Source: Maratus speciosus (taxonomy: Eukaryota > Arthropoda > Arachnida > Araneae > Salticidae). Taken from it: a stretch of 64,000 nt of DNA. The stretch lies in contig OZ010794.1 in assembly GCA_963932465.1 (NCBI GenBank), positions 444,789,502 through 444,853,501 of the forward strand, read 5' to 3'. Shown piece after piece: positions 11,411 to 23,309 of the stretch. A program made the position numbers and the translations under genes. The notes under the pieces were generated by a model, which saw nothing but the letters and a program-made list of their open reading frames with translations, did no database searches and was not told where the DNA came from. Within the stretch, counting starts at the first letter, position 1. Every line of letters starts with the position of its first letter.

Positions 11411-12074
11411 TTGTCGCTACAAACAAATAGATAACTTAAAAAGTGCATTATTTCAAGATTTTTAGCATATTTCAAAAATGATTTGTAAATGATGGGAAAT
11501 ATTGTCTATGATCTCTGATATTGTATTTCAATTATGCGTCGTATTTAATTTGACATATATAGCGAATAACAGTGCGTATGCATCACATTTAAGGAGGTCG
11601 AAAATAGGGGGGAGGAGCGAGGGAACAAATGAGTGTGCAGGATTATTGTTGCTAGAGGAATTATAGGTCAACCAATAGCACGATTTTAAACTTCGATATT
11701 TAACGAAAAGGACTAAGATGGTTTTAATAAAAATTATTTTCGACTAGTATACGAGCATCTTAAGTTAAATTCATAAAATTTTAAAACCTACGGAATATTG
11801 AAAAAAAGTATTATAAGCTTTACGGTTTTTAACTAAGGTTTAAGGTTGACGATATCAGTTGAGAAATGGCATGTAAAACGGCTGTCAATTATGTACCTCT
11901 TTCTCGATAACTACTAAATTATAATCCTCAAAATATACAAAATAAAGCATTAACATAATTACAGAAACATCGCGAGGGCCTCAACAACTTAAAGAAAATG
12001 CATGTATGTAATAAACGGAGGCAGGGCGGATTGATAACTCTCTCTCTCTCTTGATTAGCGCGGTTAAGACAAAA

Positions 12075-12450
12075 TTTAGAAATAGAATTGAGACCCTAAT
12101 GTTCAGCAAAAATATTAATATGGGTACTCATTTTATTCAGAATTTCAAATTCTACGACATTTGTATTGACAATGTTTTTGAAAGAATTGTTCTGAGATAT
12201 TGTTAAGATAATTTTTAAAAAGTGTTTTTTGACTATAAATATGTACATATTTTCTAATGTTCGCCTAGTACGTGGGATAAAACTTAGTACTTTCATTTTA
12301 GACCTAAACGGAAGGGATTAAAACAATTTCCAGTTTCCCACCCACTTAATTGTGAGTTACATCCCCCGATCACGGGTCTTTGAAATAGAATTGTGACAAT
12401 GTTCAACAAAAATGTTAAATGTAGTTCTCATTTTACTCGGAATTTTAAGC
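12075..12450 (-). repeat. Dispersed repeat R, copy 3, with partial tandem duplication
   Basis: This copy is inverted relative to copies 1 and 2 (it reads AACAATTTCCAG...CCC on the plus strand near 12325-12345). A block beginning GAAATAGAATTG at about 12078 recurs at about 12376 together with its downstream sequence (TTCAnCAAAAAT, CTCATTTTA), giving a partial tandem duplication of roughly 297 bp. No gene is seen. Confidence 0.55.
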
Positions 12451-12549
12451 TGACGACGAGCTGAACACGGAAATTGCAAAACCTAAATTTCATTCCAGAT
12501 TTCAAAGTGCTGCCATTTGCAAAATGACGTCAGCGTTACGCACAGATAT

Positions 12550-13740
12550 ATTTGTTTTTATAATATAGATATAGATTTTATTTTCATATCAAAATCTTGG
12601 TGGGTTTTTTTTTTTCTTTTCAAACTAATTTTTTTCACCTTTAAATCCATTTATATCTGAATCAAATGAATACTCGATCATTTCAAAGCTACTGTATAAC
12701 ATCATGTATTTTAAAATAATATATACGTAATGTGAGTCATACAGTAAAATGCGCAGAAAAACAGAAAAGTGACTTCGGACAATGATTTTTTTTTAAACAT
12801 TAATTTTGTATTTTTTAAAATGTATATTAATAGTACATTGTACAAATGTATATTAACAGTATTTTAAACAGAATTGAAAGTATATGCTTTTTGGTATTAT
12901 TATTATTTGGTATTAATATTCTGCATAATTTGATTTTTGGAGTCTTATGTGTAATTTTGAAATATGCCTGGAAAGAGAGGTGCGGGAGGGACAAGGTTCT
13001 TCCAGTATTTTAAATTCTTAAAGTTTGCCGTTATCATCCAAACTCTTTGAAATTTTTAGATGTTAAAAACATAATGTTTTCGTAGCCCGAGTGAAAAAAT
13101 ATTAATATTTAGTGGGAAAAAGGCTGGTAAGATTTTTACCACGATGTAACTGAGGTTTTTGCTAATTTTGACGAAGTTTTTGCACATTTTATTTAGTAAA
13201 AAATATTTATATTTGTCCGAATGTTTCGAAATTTTCGTAAGTAAATGTAAATCTGGCCTGGTGAGTTGCTCTAAAAAAGATTGTGTTAAAATACGGACGT
13301 TTAGTTAGTTTTATGGTAGAAAAAATATAGTCTTTGTGAGGCGCGAAGTGACCTACGCTCACCAATGTATTTGTAAGAGTTAAAACTCTCAGTTAGAAGA
13401 TTTTAACTTTTAGAGCATATATATATATATATTTGCCGATACTGCTAAAATATCATCCTGGAATAAATTGCTACAAGTTTTCGGAAAACCTTTTTTCATC
13501 TTTTTTTCAAAAGTTTAACTGCTAGGTGGGGAGGATATCATAAATTTAATATCGGAATGTATCAACGTGTTAATATTGGTGATATATCGCGATAACTACC
13601 GCAATGTGTATGCGAATAGAAAAAATGCTTATTTTAAAAGATAAAAGGCATGTTACCAAAAATTTTAGTAGAAACAGATGTAGAAAGGAGCTAATAAATG
13701 TTTCATGCTATTTTCTTCTACAGCAACCTTTAAATAAATT
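12550..13740. other. AT-rich noncoding stretch, no gene seen
   Basis: No coding region, RNA gene or element boundary was recognised. There is a short (TA)n run near 13418-13434. A TGACGTCA palindrome lies just upstream at 12525-12532. Confidence 0.55.
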
Positions 13741-13746
13741 TATATA

Positions 13747-16259
13747 TTGGGAAGGTGGGGCAAAATTGGGTACCATATAAGTTTCACTAGATTAATATTA
13801 ACACAATTATTCTAATTGGTAAACAAATCATATTAGATGTAAATATTTACATCTAACCATATAAGTTTGTTAGTCTCAAATGCTGTGAAATGGGAAAACA
13901 AACTTTGAACACTGTTTTTAATGTAAAATGAATCCTTGGCTATAATAAAACATTCTTTTCAAACAATATATATATATATATATATATATACAGTTGTTTA
14001 TATAAAAAAATAGCTTTTTTCAAACGTATGCAAAAATCCGATTTTACCTCGCTGGTTGGGTAAAACTGGGTATCCATTTAAAACTACTGGAAAACTCATT
14101 TTGGTCAAAAAGGTCTTGCTTAATATAGTAAAAAATAAATTTTTATTATTTTTTAACAAAACGAAATTGCACATGTGTTCTTCCATGTGTAAAAAAAAAA
14201 AATAATTCGTTGGAAAATTTTCTACGTTGTATAGGCCTGCTTACTTTACACTGTACCTTTAAGAGTTCTTTTAGCTTCAAAAATCACAGATGAATTTGTC
14301 ATCATATTCTTCTGCAATACTACATGCTTCGTGTGCCTATCCGTGGCATTTCAAACATCGTATTTGGATTTAGAATTTGAGTAAAGTTCATAGCGAAACA
14401 TACAGGTTTCATTATCCTCTTCTTCTGAAGATGTTTTCGCAATCTTTTTTGGTTTTTTTTTTCTTTTAAAGAAACTTCTTTTTTCGTCTTGCAGTTTGTT
14501 TGGCTTTTTTCTCTTTAATGTCTGTTTCGACCTGTAATTTATTGGGAGAAGAAATCAAAATAAGTTTTCGCCTTTCTTTTCTCAATTCTAAAGGATTCCT
14601 TAGAAGGGGATAATAACATTTTAGGCGAAATTGGAAATACAGATTGCTGGGCTATATAGTCTGATGATGTCGAGTGGATAATTTTACTAATGTATTCTGT
14701 AGATGTAAAATTTTGAATGAGTGATGACGTATGTGACTGTGATGTTAACTGCTGCATCTGGAAGCAGCTCGACGTGAAAGACGCTGGATGTTGTCAACTC
14801 GTTTATGTTCGGAAGGTTGAGCTCCATTATCCTGTGATGTTTCAGAAATATTTATTTCTGCAGCTATGCAAACCTGTGGCTGCATAGACCTAGGTGTGTT
14901 ATCATGACTTTCATGGGTTTCTCTCTCACTTCCGAAGGAGCAAAAAGATGGTCTGGAAAAACATTGTTGTAGGGAAAACTCCATTTTCTCGAACCTTCTG
15001 ATTGCAGTATTTACAATTGCTGCTCTCTAAAATGCAGTTTTAAATAATTTTCTAATTTGGTAAATAGTTACATATCGCGCAGAGTTGGAAAATAACCACT
15101 TTTTCACCTTTTGTTCTTAGTATGAGCTTAGAGATGCATGAATGGCACATCAAGGGGTTGAAATTGATGCGTTGCGTAAGGAAAGAATCATATATAAATA
15201 CATTGCTTTCTCTTACTAGATTAACAGGGTTCTTTTATATGAGTTGAACACCTGTTAAGGATTTAAAGAACGGGCTTTTCAGGACAAGAATTGGAAAAAT
15301 CTTTTAACCAAATAAAATAAAGACCTAATTTCGTAATCCATCCACTCCTATTATATACAGCAAATGAGTCTGGGAAAGTTTCATTCATCAAGAGGTTTTT
15401 TTTTTGCCTGTTTAATATTTGATAAAAAAATCCTGTTATAGATTATATAGCCTAGTTATATAGGATTGAGATTTTATGGATTATTTGTCAATTTGGGCAG
15501 GTTATATTATTTAGACAAACAAGTCACAAAATATATTTGCATTTTAAGTGGACCTATAACGCAAGTTTTTACACCTCAGATTAGAAAGCTATTTTCTAAA
15601 ATGTAATAAGCATAATATAAAATTATGCCTTAATTAGTACCATTATTTTGTTCATTAATAATTGCAAATTATTTAATTTCATAAATGTAAGTTAAAATTT
15701 AGACCCACTTTTTAATATAAAACAAAATCAAAATTAGTTTTTTTCATTATAACTAGATAGATTTAGAATTATATTATAACTTAACAGCATTAAGAATGCA
15801 ATTTAAAATTCCATGCTAATTTATTAACTATACTAAAAAACATTCTATGAGTGTCGGACAAAATCGGGATTAACCAGTTTTGACCCACTCTTAAGTACCC
15901 GGTTTTACCCCAACATGACAGTTTAATTTATGGCGTCACTACTCTTAATTCTATAAGCAAAAGATCAGTAAAATTTTTTAAATATTATCAGGAAAGGAAA
16001 GAATTAGATGTAGTACTCAGGAATATTTAATATGCTGAAAAATAGTGGTTATACGCGTAAAATCTAGAATCAAATAAAACAAATTTTTAAGAGTAATTGA
16101 ATCTAATTCCTTCACACTAAAAAAAAACGCACACAGTAACGTTTCAATCAGCTATAAATGCCATAATGTTTACCGACAAGTAATTCCTCGTGTTGGCTGA
16201 TAGACAGAAGTACAACTGAAGGAGGGATCTGCGCTACCCGGCTTAACCCACCTACCCTG
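13747..16259 (-). mobile_element. 2.5-kb pogo-like DNA transposon remnant
   Basis: The left end reads TTGGGAAGGTGGGGCAAAAT and the right end, reverse complemented, CAGGGTAGGTGGGTTAAGCC; the two align with scattered mismatches. Blocks related to the ends recur inside at about 14045-14080 (GTTGGGTAAAACTGGGTA) and 15870-15915 (reverse complement), as in the other GGGG-end elements here. The minus strand at 14280-14984 carries a decayed transposase C-terminus. The rest of the interior is AT-rich without recognisable catalytic domain. It interrupts no known gene. Confidence 0.6.
14280..14984 (-). pseudogene. Pogo/jerky-like transposase C-terminal remnant
   Basis: The minus strand carries a string of broken frames whose order fits the C-terminal tail of DDE-1 (pogo/Tigger/jerky-like) transposases: a Ser/Thr-rich linker (about 14984-14680), a block SPKMLLSPSKE followed by a basic stretch with RKAK (about 14650-14560), a lysine-rich segment ending TSSEEED (about 14430), and a cysteine-rich end with AHEACS and FICDF (about 14340-14285). 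Such tails end in a PHD-like zinc motif C-x2-C...W-x-H-x2-C...C-x2-C. Several stops and at least two frameshifts are present, and no DDE core was found upstream. The same zinc motif recurs at 49916-50053. Confidence 0.55.
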
Positions 16260-16329
16260 TTTTTTACAACACGCCCATATATATATATATACACATACAA
16301 AATAAAAATATTTTTTTTAACAAGAACGT

Positions 16330-17005
16330 AAAATAATCAAGCTTCAACGCAGATTATAATTTTCCAACACATTCAGAGTAATTATGTAAAAAAAAAAAAA
16401 AATCAACGATTAATAAAGTTAAATATGATGGCTAAGTAAGCAAATTACAAAACACGTAACACATTTGAAAATTAAAGTTCAGCAATTATTATCAGTCATC
16501 AGAAAAATATCCGAATTCTTTTGTGCAACGCTATATATGATCTATAGATTTGAATATATACCAAATAGTATGCTAAACATTAGTTCATTTAAGAAACGCA
16601 TTTTCACAGCTGAAAATTCCCCTTCAACATATTTCGTCAATAAACGGAAATGTATACATCTTTTTTGCAGCCCTGTATATGATTTACAGATTTTATACAT
16701 ACGAAGTAACTAAATTAGTTAAAAAAAAACTCGTACCACAACAGATAACGAACTTCCAGCAATTATTGCTTATTTATACAGTACTATTAGCGAATCCTTT
16801 TGTCCCCCCCCCCCATAAATAAACGATTAAATTAATGCTATGCTCATCATGTTCTATAGTAAGCATATTTTTGTACATTTCAGTGATGTGTATCAATTTC
16901 CATATGTTTGAAATAGTGTAATATCATTCCAATGTACTACAAATGATTTTTCCCTACAGACCATTGAAATAGACCATAAAAAATCATTGATGAAAATCAC
17001 AAATT
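16330..17005 (+). repeat. Dispersed repeat S, copy 1
   Basis: This block shares a series of phrases with 48000-49460 and 61064-61890: TTCCAACACATTCAGA, CAGCCCTGTATATGAT, a GTCC...TAAATAAACGAT segment and a TGTTTGAAATAnTGTAATATCAT segment, in the same order. The family is not recognised. It is several hundred bases to 1.5 kb long and often interrupted by other elements. Confidence 0.6.
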
Positions 17006-17009
17006 TTCT

Positions 17010-17605
17010 AAAAAAAAAATCAGTTGATTAAAATCATGATTTAATCGTTGATTAAAATCGTTAACACCCTATTGCAGCCAAATGGCAAGCATTAGTTTTT
17101 GTTAATCACGATTGATTAACGATTTTTTTCCCTCAACCAACTGACGCTTTTTGCAATATTTTTCCACATTTGATTTAAGAATTTCACAATATTTTCCTTC
17201 TACCTAACAAATGGAGAATTTTGCACCTTTTTCTTACAAACTTTCTTTGCAGTTATCCAAAATTTTCAGCCTAATAAAATATAAAATTATAACTAAAAAT
17301 TAAATAAACAGCACATAAAGAAGAACTATAAAATTATTAATTTAGATATTTTAATTCCAATATTTCAATTGACTAAGGTTCAATGCAGTTTTATTTATTT
17401 TTTAAAATAAATAAAATTCTGTGATTTGTGTTTGGTTGCCGTTTTCTCTGAGACGAGAAAATTTAAGTTTACCTGTGACCCTGTAAGAGAGGGGTGGGGG
17501 GGGGGGGGGTTCCTGCTGACCACTAAAATTTTCAAATTAGTGGTCCGAATGAATTTTTGGTGTTCTCGGACCAGCGAACCACCAATGATTTCGAACACTG
17601 ATTTT
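17010..17605. repeat. hAT/MITE-like fragments (unassigned)
   Basis: At 17020-17075 lies an AT-rich self-complementary block (TTGATTAAAATCATGATTTA and variants) ending in AACACCCT. A G run precedes a perfect local palindrome, GACCACTAAAATTTTCAAAT continuing into TAGTGGTC (about 17517-17545). The segment ends near 17602 with GATTTCGAACACTG, which reverse complemented reads CAGTGTTCGAAATC, a hAT-like terminus. The partner ends were not found, so the number of elements here is unclear. Confidence 0.35.
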
Positions 17606-17649
17606 TTAAATGCTGAAGATTTCCTTGTAAAAGAGATTTGAATTGATAT

Positions 17650-19180
17650 ACTGTTTAATTTTTTGATTAATTCCCCTGTGTGAAATTTGATTATTGTTAT
17701 GTCTGCACAAGAAATATTTTATGTCTTAAAATATTTACTCTTTCATTTAAAATAGGTGGATAAATTAACCTGATGCTTAGATCTATTCCTGACTTGAAAT
17801 CCTGATTCAGAACATACTAAGCTTCAAGAATTCTTTATATTTGATGACCTAAATAGTCAGAGAGGGTGCAGCACCCTCCTAAAACTGTCTGAGTGAAACT
17901 CTATGTAAAATGATATTATATTACAGTAAATATTAGCCTGATATACTATACATATAATTTAATGATTATATAATTTGTATTTTCAATAAATGGAGCGGCA
18001 TACCGCAAACCAACTTAAATGTGTTGCTATTTAATAGTGTCTGTAACAATTTCTTTTTCAGCTATTGCAAGGCTGCTGCTGGTGAATATTTTCCTTTTTT
18101 ACGAGTACTGTTAAAAAATAAATAAATCGTCGTCATAGATTATCATTTAGGAATACTGAAAAAATACTTATATGTAAGAATAATTAGTCGCTTGGTGGGG
18201 ACACTGCTGTTATTAAATTAACCTTTCAAAGTAAGTATTTAATATACTATAGAAATACATTGTGTATTTTAAAAAAGCTTTAAAGTTTAAAGTAATATTT
18301 TGTATTAGCTCATATTAGAGGTTAAATGGATTCTGCTACTTATAGCTGCCTTTTTAATGCTGATTATTTCAGTATTTAAGCATATACTTTATGTATTCGT
18401 TAGGTTTGTGCTTTATTTATTCAAAAGTGTTATATTCATTATTGAATGTCAAACAGAAACAAATACTAAACTTTTTTTGTTGTTGTTTTATATTCAAATC
18501 AATTAATTTTGCATAATTGAGCTGTGTTGCAATATAAATTTTAAAAATATTTCTATTTTATTTTTTGTTTTGTGAAAAGAAGGTAAAAATTTGAAAACTG
18601 TATAATATGAAAAATTTCAGGATCTATAGATTCACAAGAATTAAAGAAAAAAAACCATCATGAAAGTAGCAGCTAAGTGCATTATGCAAAAAACCTTTTC
18701 AAACTCGTGCAAAAATTAATATTGGTTGAAGAAATTTATTCAGCCATTGTTTAAATTAAAACAATAATAAAAACAGGGTATGTATTTAAATCTAAAGAAT
18801 TTTTTTTTTATATTTTCTTTGTGAATAAGCAAACACTAAATGGACTATAAGTGTAACTGAGTGCGAAAAAATATTCCAAAATGTAAAAGGACAGAATGGT
18901 AATATTTCTGGTGAAAATAATGCAATTATTTTGTGAAATTAGATCAAATTGGTTTACATTTGTTTTTTAAATATATTTCAAAGACAATCAATAATTAAAA
19001 CTTAAATAATTTTCGGTTTAATGAAAACAAAAAAAAAGTAAGCTTTCCTACTGCAAGATAATCTCGCATAATCTGAAATTTGGTTTATTACACCATAAAA
19101 TGATAAATTGAAAACCAAAGTGAGGGGGAAAAAAGAAAGCTACAATCCGGTGTAACCATTCCACATAAAGATGAGAGAAA
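17650..19180. other. AT-rich noncoding stretch, no gene seen
   Basis: No coding region, RNA gene or clear element boundary was found in this 1.5 kb. Confidence 0.55.
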
Positions 19181-19189
19181 ATCCTGAAT

Positions 19190-19515
19190 CGTGATTCAAA
19201 CTTTTAGCAAAAAATTGGAATAGAGAAAACCTTGAATTATGATTTAACCTTTCACCAGAAAATTGGATTTAAAAACAATCCTGATTCGTGGTTCAACCTT
19301 TTACCAGAAAAATTGATTAAGAAAAACTAAATTATGGTTCAAACTGTTACCAGAAAATTGGATTTAAAAAGAAAAATTTTATTTATGGTTAAACCTTTTA
19401 TCAGAAAATTGGATTTAAAAAAATCCTGATTTATGGTTCAACCTTTCACCAGAAAATTGGATTTATAAAAAAACCTGAATCATTGTTTAACATTTCACTA
19501 ATATAATGGTATTTG
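19190..19515 (+). repeat. Minisatellite, about 48-50-bp unit, roughly seven copies
   Basis: The phrase ACCAGAAAATTGGATTTAAA with a following AATCCTGAATnATGGTTCAA recurs at about 48-50-bp steps (near 19254, 19303, 19350, 19401, 19449). Units vary by small indels. A terminus-like ACAGTGTA lies downstream at about 19623-19630, so the array may sit inside a MITE. Confidence 0.75.
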
Positions 19516-20009
19516 AGAAAGCACCAATAAACTGTTAAAACTTATCGCCAATATCTTCGTTGCAGCTAAATTTCAGCGACTTTTCACCATTTTCTTGGTG
19601 AAACATCACACTTTATTTTTAACAGTGTATCGATAACATTTAAAAAAAAAATTTAGGCATACTTTATAAACTTAGTAATGATACTTTACAATCATTATTG
19701 TTTCTATTAGCTTTTTTAATTTAACTAATAACCGTAAGATCTGATTCTGCTTATCTGCTTATTTACTGCTGTTGTTATAATGCTAATTTAATATGGAAAT
19801 GATTTTGTACCTATTTGAATATCTACAGTGAAGCTTCAGTCAGTTTTTTCATGCATAATATACAAATATTGCTGGCAATTGCTGTGGTAATACTGAAAAA
19901 CACGTCAGGCCATATTACTTATTTTGATCGAAGAATTTTGACTTTACTGCAAATCGCTTACACGGTTACAAAAAACTTTCTGGCGAGAATACAAAAACTG
20001 TTTTAGATA

Positions 20010-20888
20010 CAACACTAAAAAATCATTGGTAATTTTTCTGACATTACTTTAATAAAGTTACCAAACATTTTTTGCTAAAGTATATGTAAAGTTTTGGGTG
20101 CAATACTAAAAAAATTCATAGTAAATGTACTATGAAATCCTTCGCAAATTTACAAAAAAATTTCATAGTCAATATACTACAAATTCCTTTGTAAGTGTAC
20201 TAAAAAATCATTAGAAAATTCACAAAGTATTCTTTAGGAAACTACCAAAAAAAATCGTTAGTACCTTGACTAAATAATCCTAAGTAAATTTACGAAAAAG
20301 TCTTTAGTAAACTCCTTAAAAAATCGTTAGTAAGTTTACTGAATATTTAGTAAACTTACAAGGAATTCTTTGAAAAACTCTCTAAAAAATCCTTAGTACG
20401 TTTACTAAACTATCTTTGGACAAATTAGCACAAATTCTTTAGTAAACTCCCTAAAAAATCGCTAGTAATTTTACTAAGAAACATTTAGTAAATTTACAAA
20501 AACTAATTAGAGAAACTCCCTTGAAAAACCGTTAGAAATATACATAACAATATTTAGTAAATTTACAAAAAAATTTTTAGAAAACGCCCTAAAAATGGGT
20601 AGTACGTTTACAACATATCCACCGATAAATTTACTAAAGCTTATTTAGTAAACACTTAAGCAAGCATTAGTAACCTCACTAAACAATATTTAGTAAATTT
20701 ACAAGAGTTTTTTGGGGAAACTCCCTAAAAAATCACTAGTACGTTTACTAAGCAATATTTAGTAACAGTTACTGAAGAAACTTCTGTAATTTTACATGAT
20801 TATCTTATGTTGTGATTACATAAAAAGTTCTAGGCATCCCAGTTTCCTACAAAATTCTTAGTAACCATACAAATTTTTTTTTACAGTG
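20010..20888. mobile_element. MITE-like element filled by a ~68-bp tandem array
   Basis: Imperfect inverted ends (left CAACACTAAAAAATC; right, reverse complemented, CACTGTAAAAAAAAATTTG) are flanked by TA at 20008-20009 and 20889-20890. Almost all of the interior is a degenerate tandem array of about 66-70 bp, built from TTTAGTAAACTCCCTAAAAA, ATCGTTAGTACGTTTACTAA and ATATTTAGTAAATTTACAAA. The same terminus occurs alone at 3612. There is no coding capacity. Confidence 0.6.
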
Positions 20889-20966
20889 TAGAGCGCAAGA
20901 GCTTAAGCATTTTATAAGAAAGATATAAAATTTATTTTGAATTAAAATTGTTGAAAGTTTTTTTAA

Positions 20967-21183
20967 CCCTTTCACCGTCCGAAGGTTTTGCAGCATTTTT
21001 ATAAGAATGCTTGTAAATCCCAGGATATATATTTTTAAAATCTCAGTTTGATGCTATAATATCTTTAATATCACTACTTTCTATATAAGGTTCAAAATAG
21101 AATTCTGTTTAAAATATTTTGGTCTACAGCCATTTTAACATGATTTCTAGGAACGGAAAAATCCGGGCCAGACGGTTAAAGGG
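20967..21183. mobile_element. TTAA-flanked MITE, family B, 217 bp
   Basis: TTAA lies on both sides (20963-20966 and 21184-21187). The terminal inverted repeat is CCCTTTCACCGTC on the left and CCCTTTAACCGTC on the right, one mismatch in 13. The body has no similarity to family A. It is a piggyBac-type non-autonomous element by its target and terminus. Confidence 0.8.
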
Positions 21184-21189
21184 TTAATT

Positions 21190-21780
21190 TTTTCTTTGGT
21201 GGTATCATTTTTTTTTATTATTATTTATTTTTGAAACTACTCTAAGTTCCCTCTTTAAATAGTTTCTTTGGGCCAGTGGAAATCATCGTTAAATAGAATC
21301 TGAAGGAAAGCTGAACAGCAAAGAAAACAAAATCTTCTTTTACACTTGAAGGTATAAAACAGACAGTGCATTTATTTACATGGTGAAACGTTTTGACGTA
21401 TTTAGGAATCTTTTCAGCTATTTCCAAATTTTATTATACAGCATTGAACAATGAAAAGGAAATGAAATGTAGTACAGAGCAAATATAACTAAGTTATGCA
21501 ATGTAACTTATGTAGAAAAATATACAAAACTGCAATAAGTTAATGTAATATTAAATGTATAGAAATGCATAAACGCAATAAAGTAAAAAGAAAAAAAATA
21601 ACCAGAAAAAAATATATATGTAGTTGATTATTTCCATTGTGATCCGGTTTTCATTTTTTATGCTACTTTTTATTTTTTTATTCTAAAGTTTTTCAAGATA
21701 TTAAAAAAAAATTCATTGACACTATCACTCCATTTCGCTTTATCTATTACTAGCATACCCGCTTTGTATATTACTAGAGT
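21190..21780. other. AT-rich noncoding stretch, no gene seen
   Basis: No supported feature was found. The stretch leads into the GC-richer block at about 21780-22550. Confidence 0.5.
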
Positions 21781-22550
21781 TGCACATACTAATATTGGGA
21801 ATTTACGGTCTAAGACCATCAGTACGTGCACGTGTCCAATACTGGACATCACATCAATTTATTTTGCAGTCCAAACGCTGCGGTAGAATCCAAATCAACA
21901 CATGGGAGGAAATCCTCACATCATCGACCCCACGCGCGGAACCTCACAGGAGAGAACCGCTTCCAAAGACCAGTGAGCGTCACCTCACCACAGTTTTGCT
22001 TTACGGCTTACCTGAATTGAGGATCCCTTATGAACTGAACAGGCTACCTCTGTGATTCAAGCCATCGGATGAATAAAACACAAAAATATATTTACAACAC
22101 AAACATAAAGGTTTGTAAATAAAAAGATATATACAAAAATAGGAAAATCAGTCCTTCCGCACCTTGCGATCCAGAGCCAACTACCTTCACGGATATCAGG
22201 AAGTCTGTACTCCGTTCGTTCATCTGCTGTCAGAGTATCCACCTGCTTTCACCCACGCAAGGGGAGGTTTTACCCCAAGACCTCACCCAAGCCCCGGAGT
22301 GGGATACGACATACGAGTGCATTTTCACATGATAATACTCCAGAGACAATCTATCAGGTGCACGTTGCACGGAAATAAAGCTGGACGTGGGGCTCCATCG
22401 GCGGCCTGCAACCATCAGGGACCCGCTTTCGTCTTTTTCCGATGTTGGAAGAGACCACCACGGCGTCCTCGGCCGAGCTATCGGTCATCCATCTGCGCCG
22501 AAGCCAGGCTGATTTGGGAGGTGCACGCATCCATTTACCTTCTAAAATAA
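21780..22550 (-). other. GC-rich block, possible terminal exon or TE fragment
   Basis: Base composition changes sharply from the AT-rich surroundings over about 770 bp. On the minus strand a good splice-acceptor-like sequence (TTTGTTTATTTTAG, ending at 22542) is followed by open sequence (a short frame at 22554-22354 that includes MTDSSAEDAVVV), and an AATAAA lies at 21863-21858. This arrangement would fit the last exon of a minus-strand transcript. No protein family is recognised, the frames are short, and an old TE or an organelle/foreign insert remain possible. Confidence 0.3.
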
Positions 22551-22559
22551 ACAAATTTG

Positions 22560-23300
22560 AAATAGCTTAAAATGTAAAAAGATCATTCCAACTGGCACTT
22601 GTGTGTTTTGTGGCTCATAAATCATGATATGTAATCATTAGAATGGGGGCCTTCCCTATAGCGAGACCTGTATGCTTCGCGCTCATAAATAATTAATAAA
22701 GAAGTCACTTCAGCGAAGAAAATAAATGACGTTAAATAGAATTATTTTTAGCATTCTTCTTATGAAAATTTTGCCATTATAACACAATAGAGCCATTAAA
22801 TGGGATCCGCTGTTAAATAAAAAATCGTTAGCGGGAGAACTAAGTGTATTTTCAATTAAAAACTGTTCCGTTTGTAAAAATGTCATAGTCAAATATAGTC
22901 AAATATTCACGAATATTTATCCGGATTCTTTAAATTAATTCTACATATAGAGAGAACTGCCATTTTAAAAGAGCTGCGTCATTCCTATTTAAAAATAAAG
23001 GTCCTGTTATTCAAATTAATATTAATTAGTATGTTTATACAAAGCATAATTGATGAACTGCTCCATGAATCGAATTACAAAAACTGTAAACCTATTCCTT
23101 TAACTTAAATTTCCTGTTATTATCACATCTTAATTTCAGCATAATAATTTTTTAATTTTTTAAATATCAACGTTTAATTCTCTTATATTACATAAATGTA
23201 ATTACGTGTAATGCCATTTAAATGATATAATGCACTATTTATTCTGTACTTTTTTAACTAAGTGCAGTAAAAGAGTTTTGTCCTAAATAAATGAAACACA
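22560..23300. other. AT-rich noncoding stretch, no gene seen
   Basis: Nothing supportable was recognised between the GC-rich block and the tandem duplication that follows. Confidence 0.5.
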
Positions 23301-23309
23301 TAAAATTCA

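Noticed and set aside
22164..22550. A 128-codon plus-strand frame in the GC-rich block
   Set aside because: No recognisable domain; GC-rich sequence opens frames by chance on both strands, and the better exon signals are on the minus strand.
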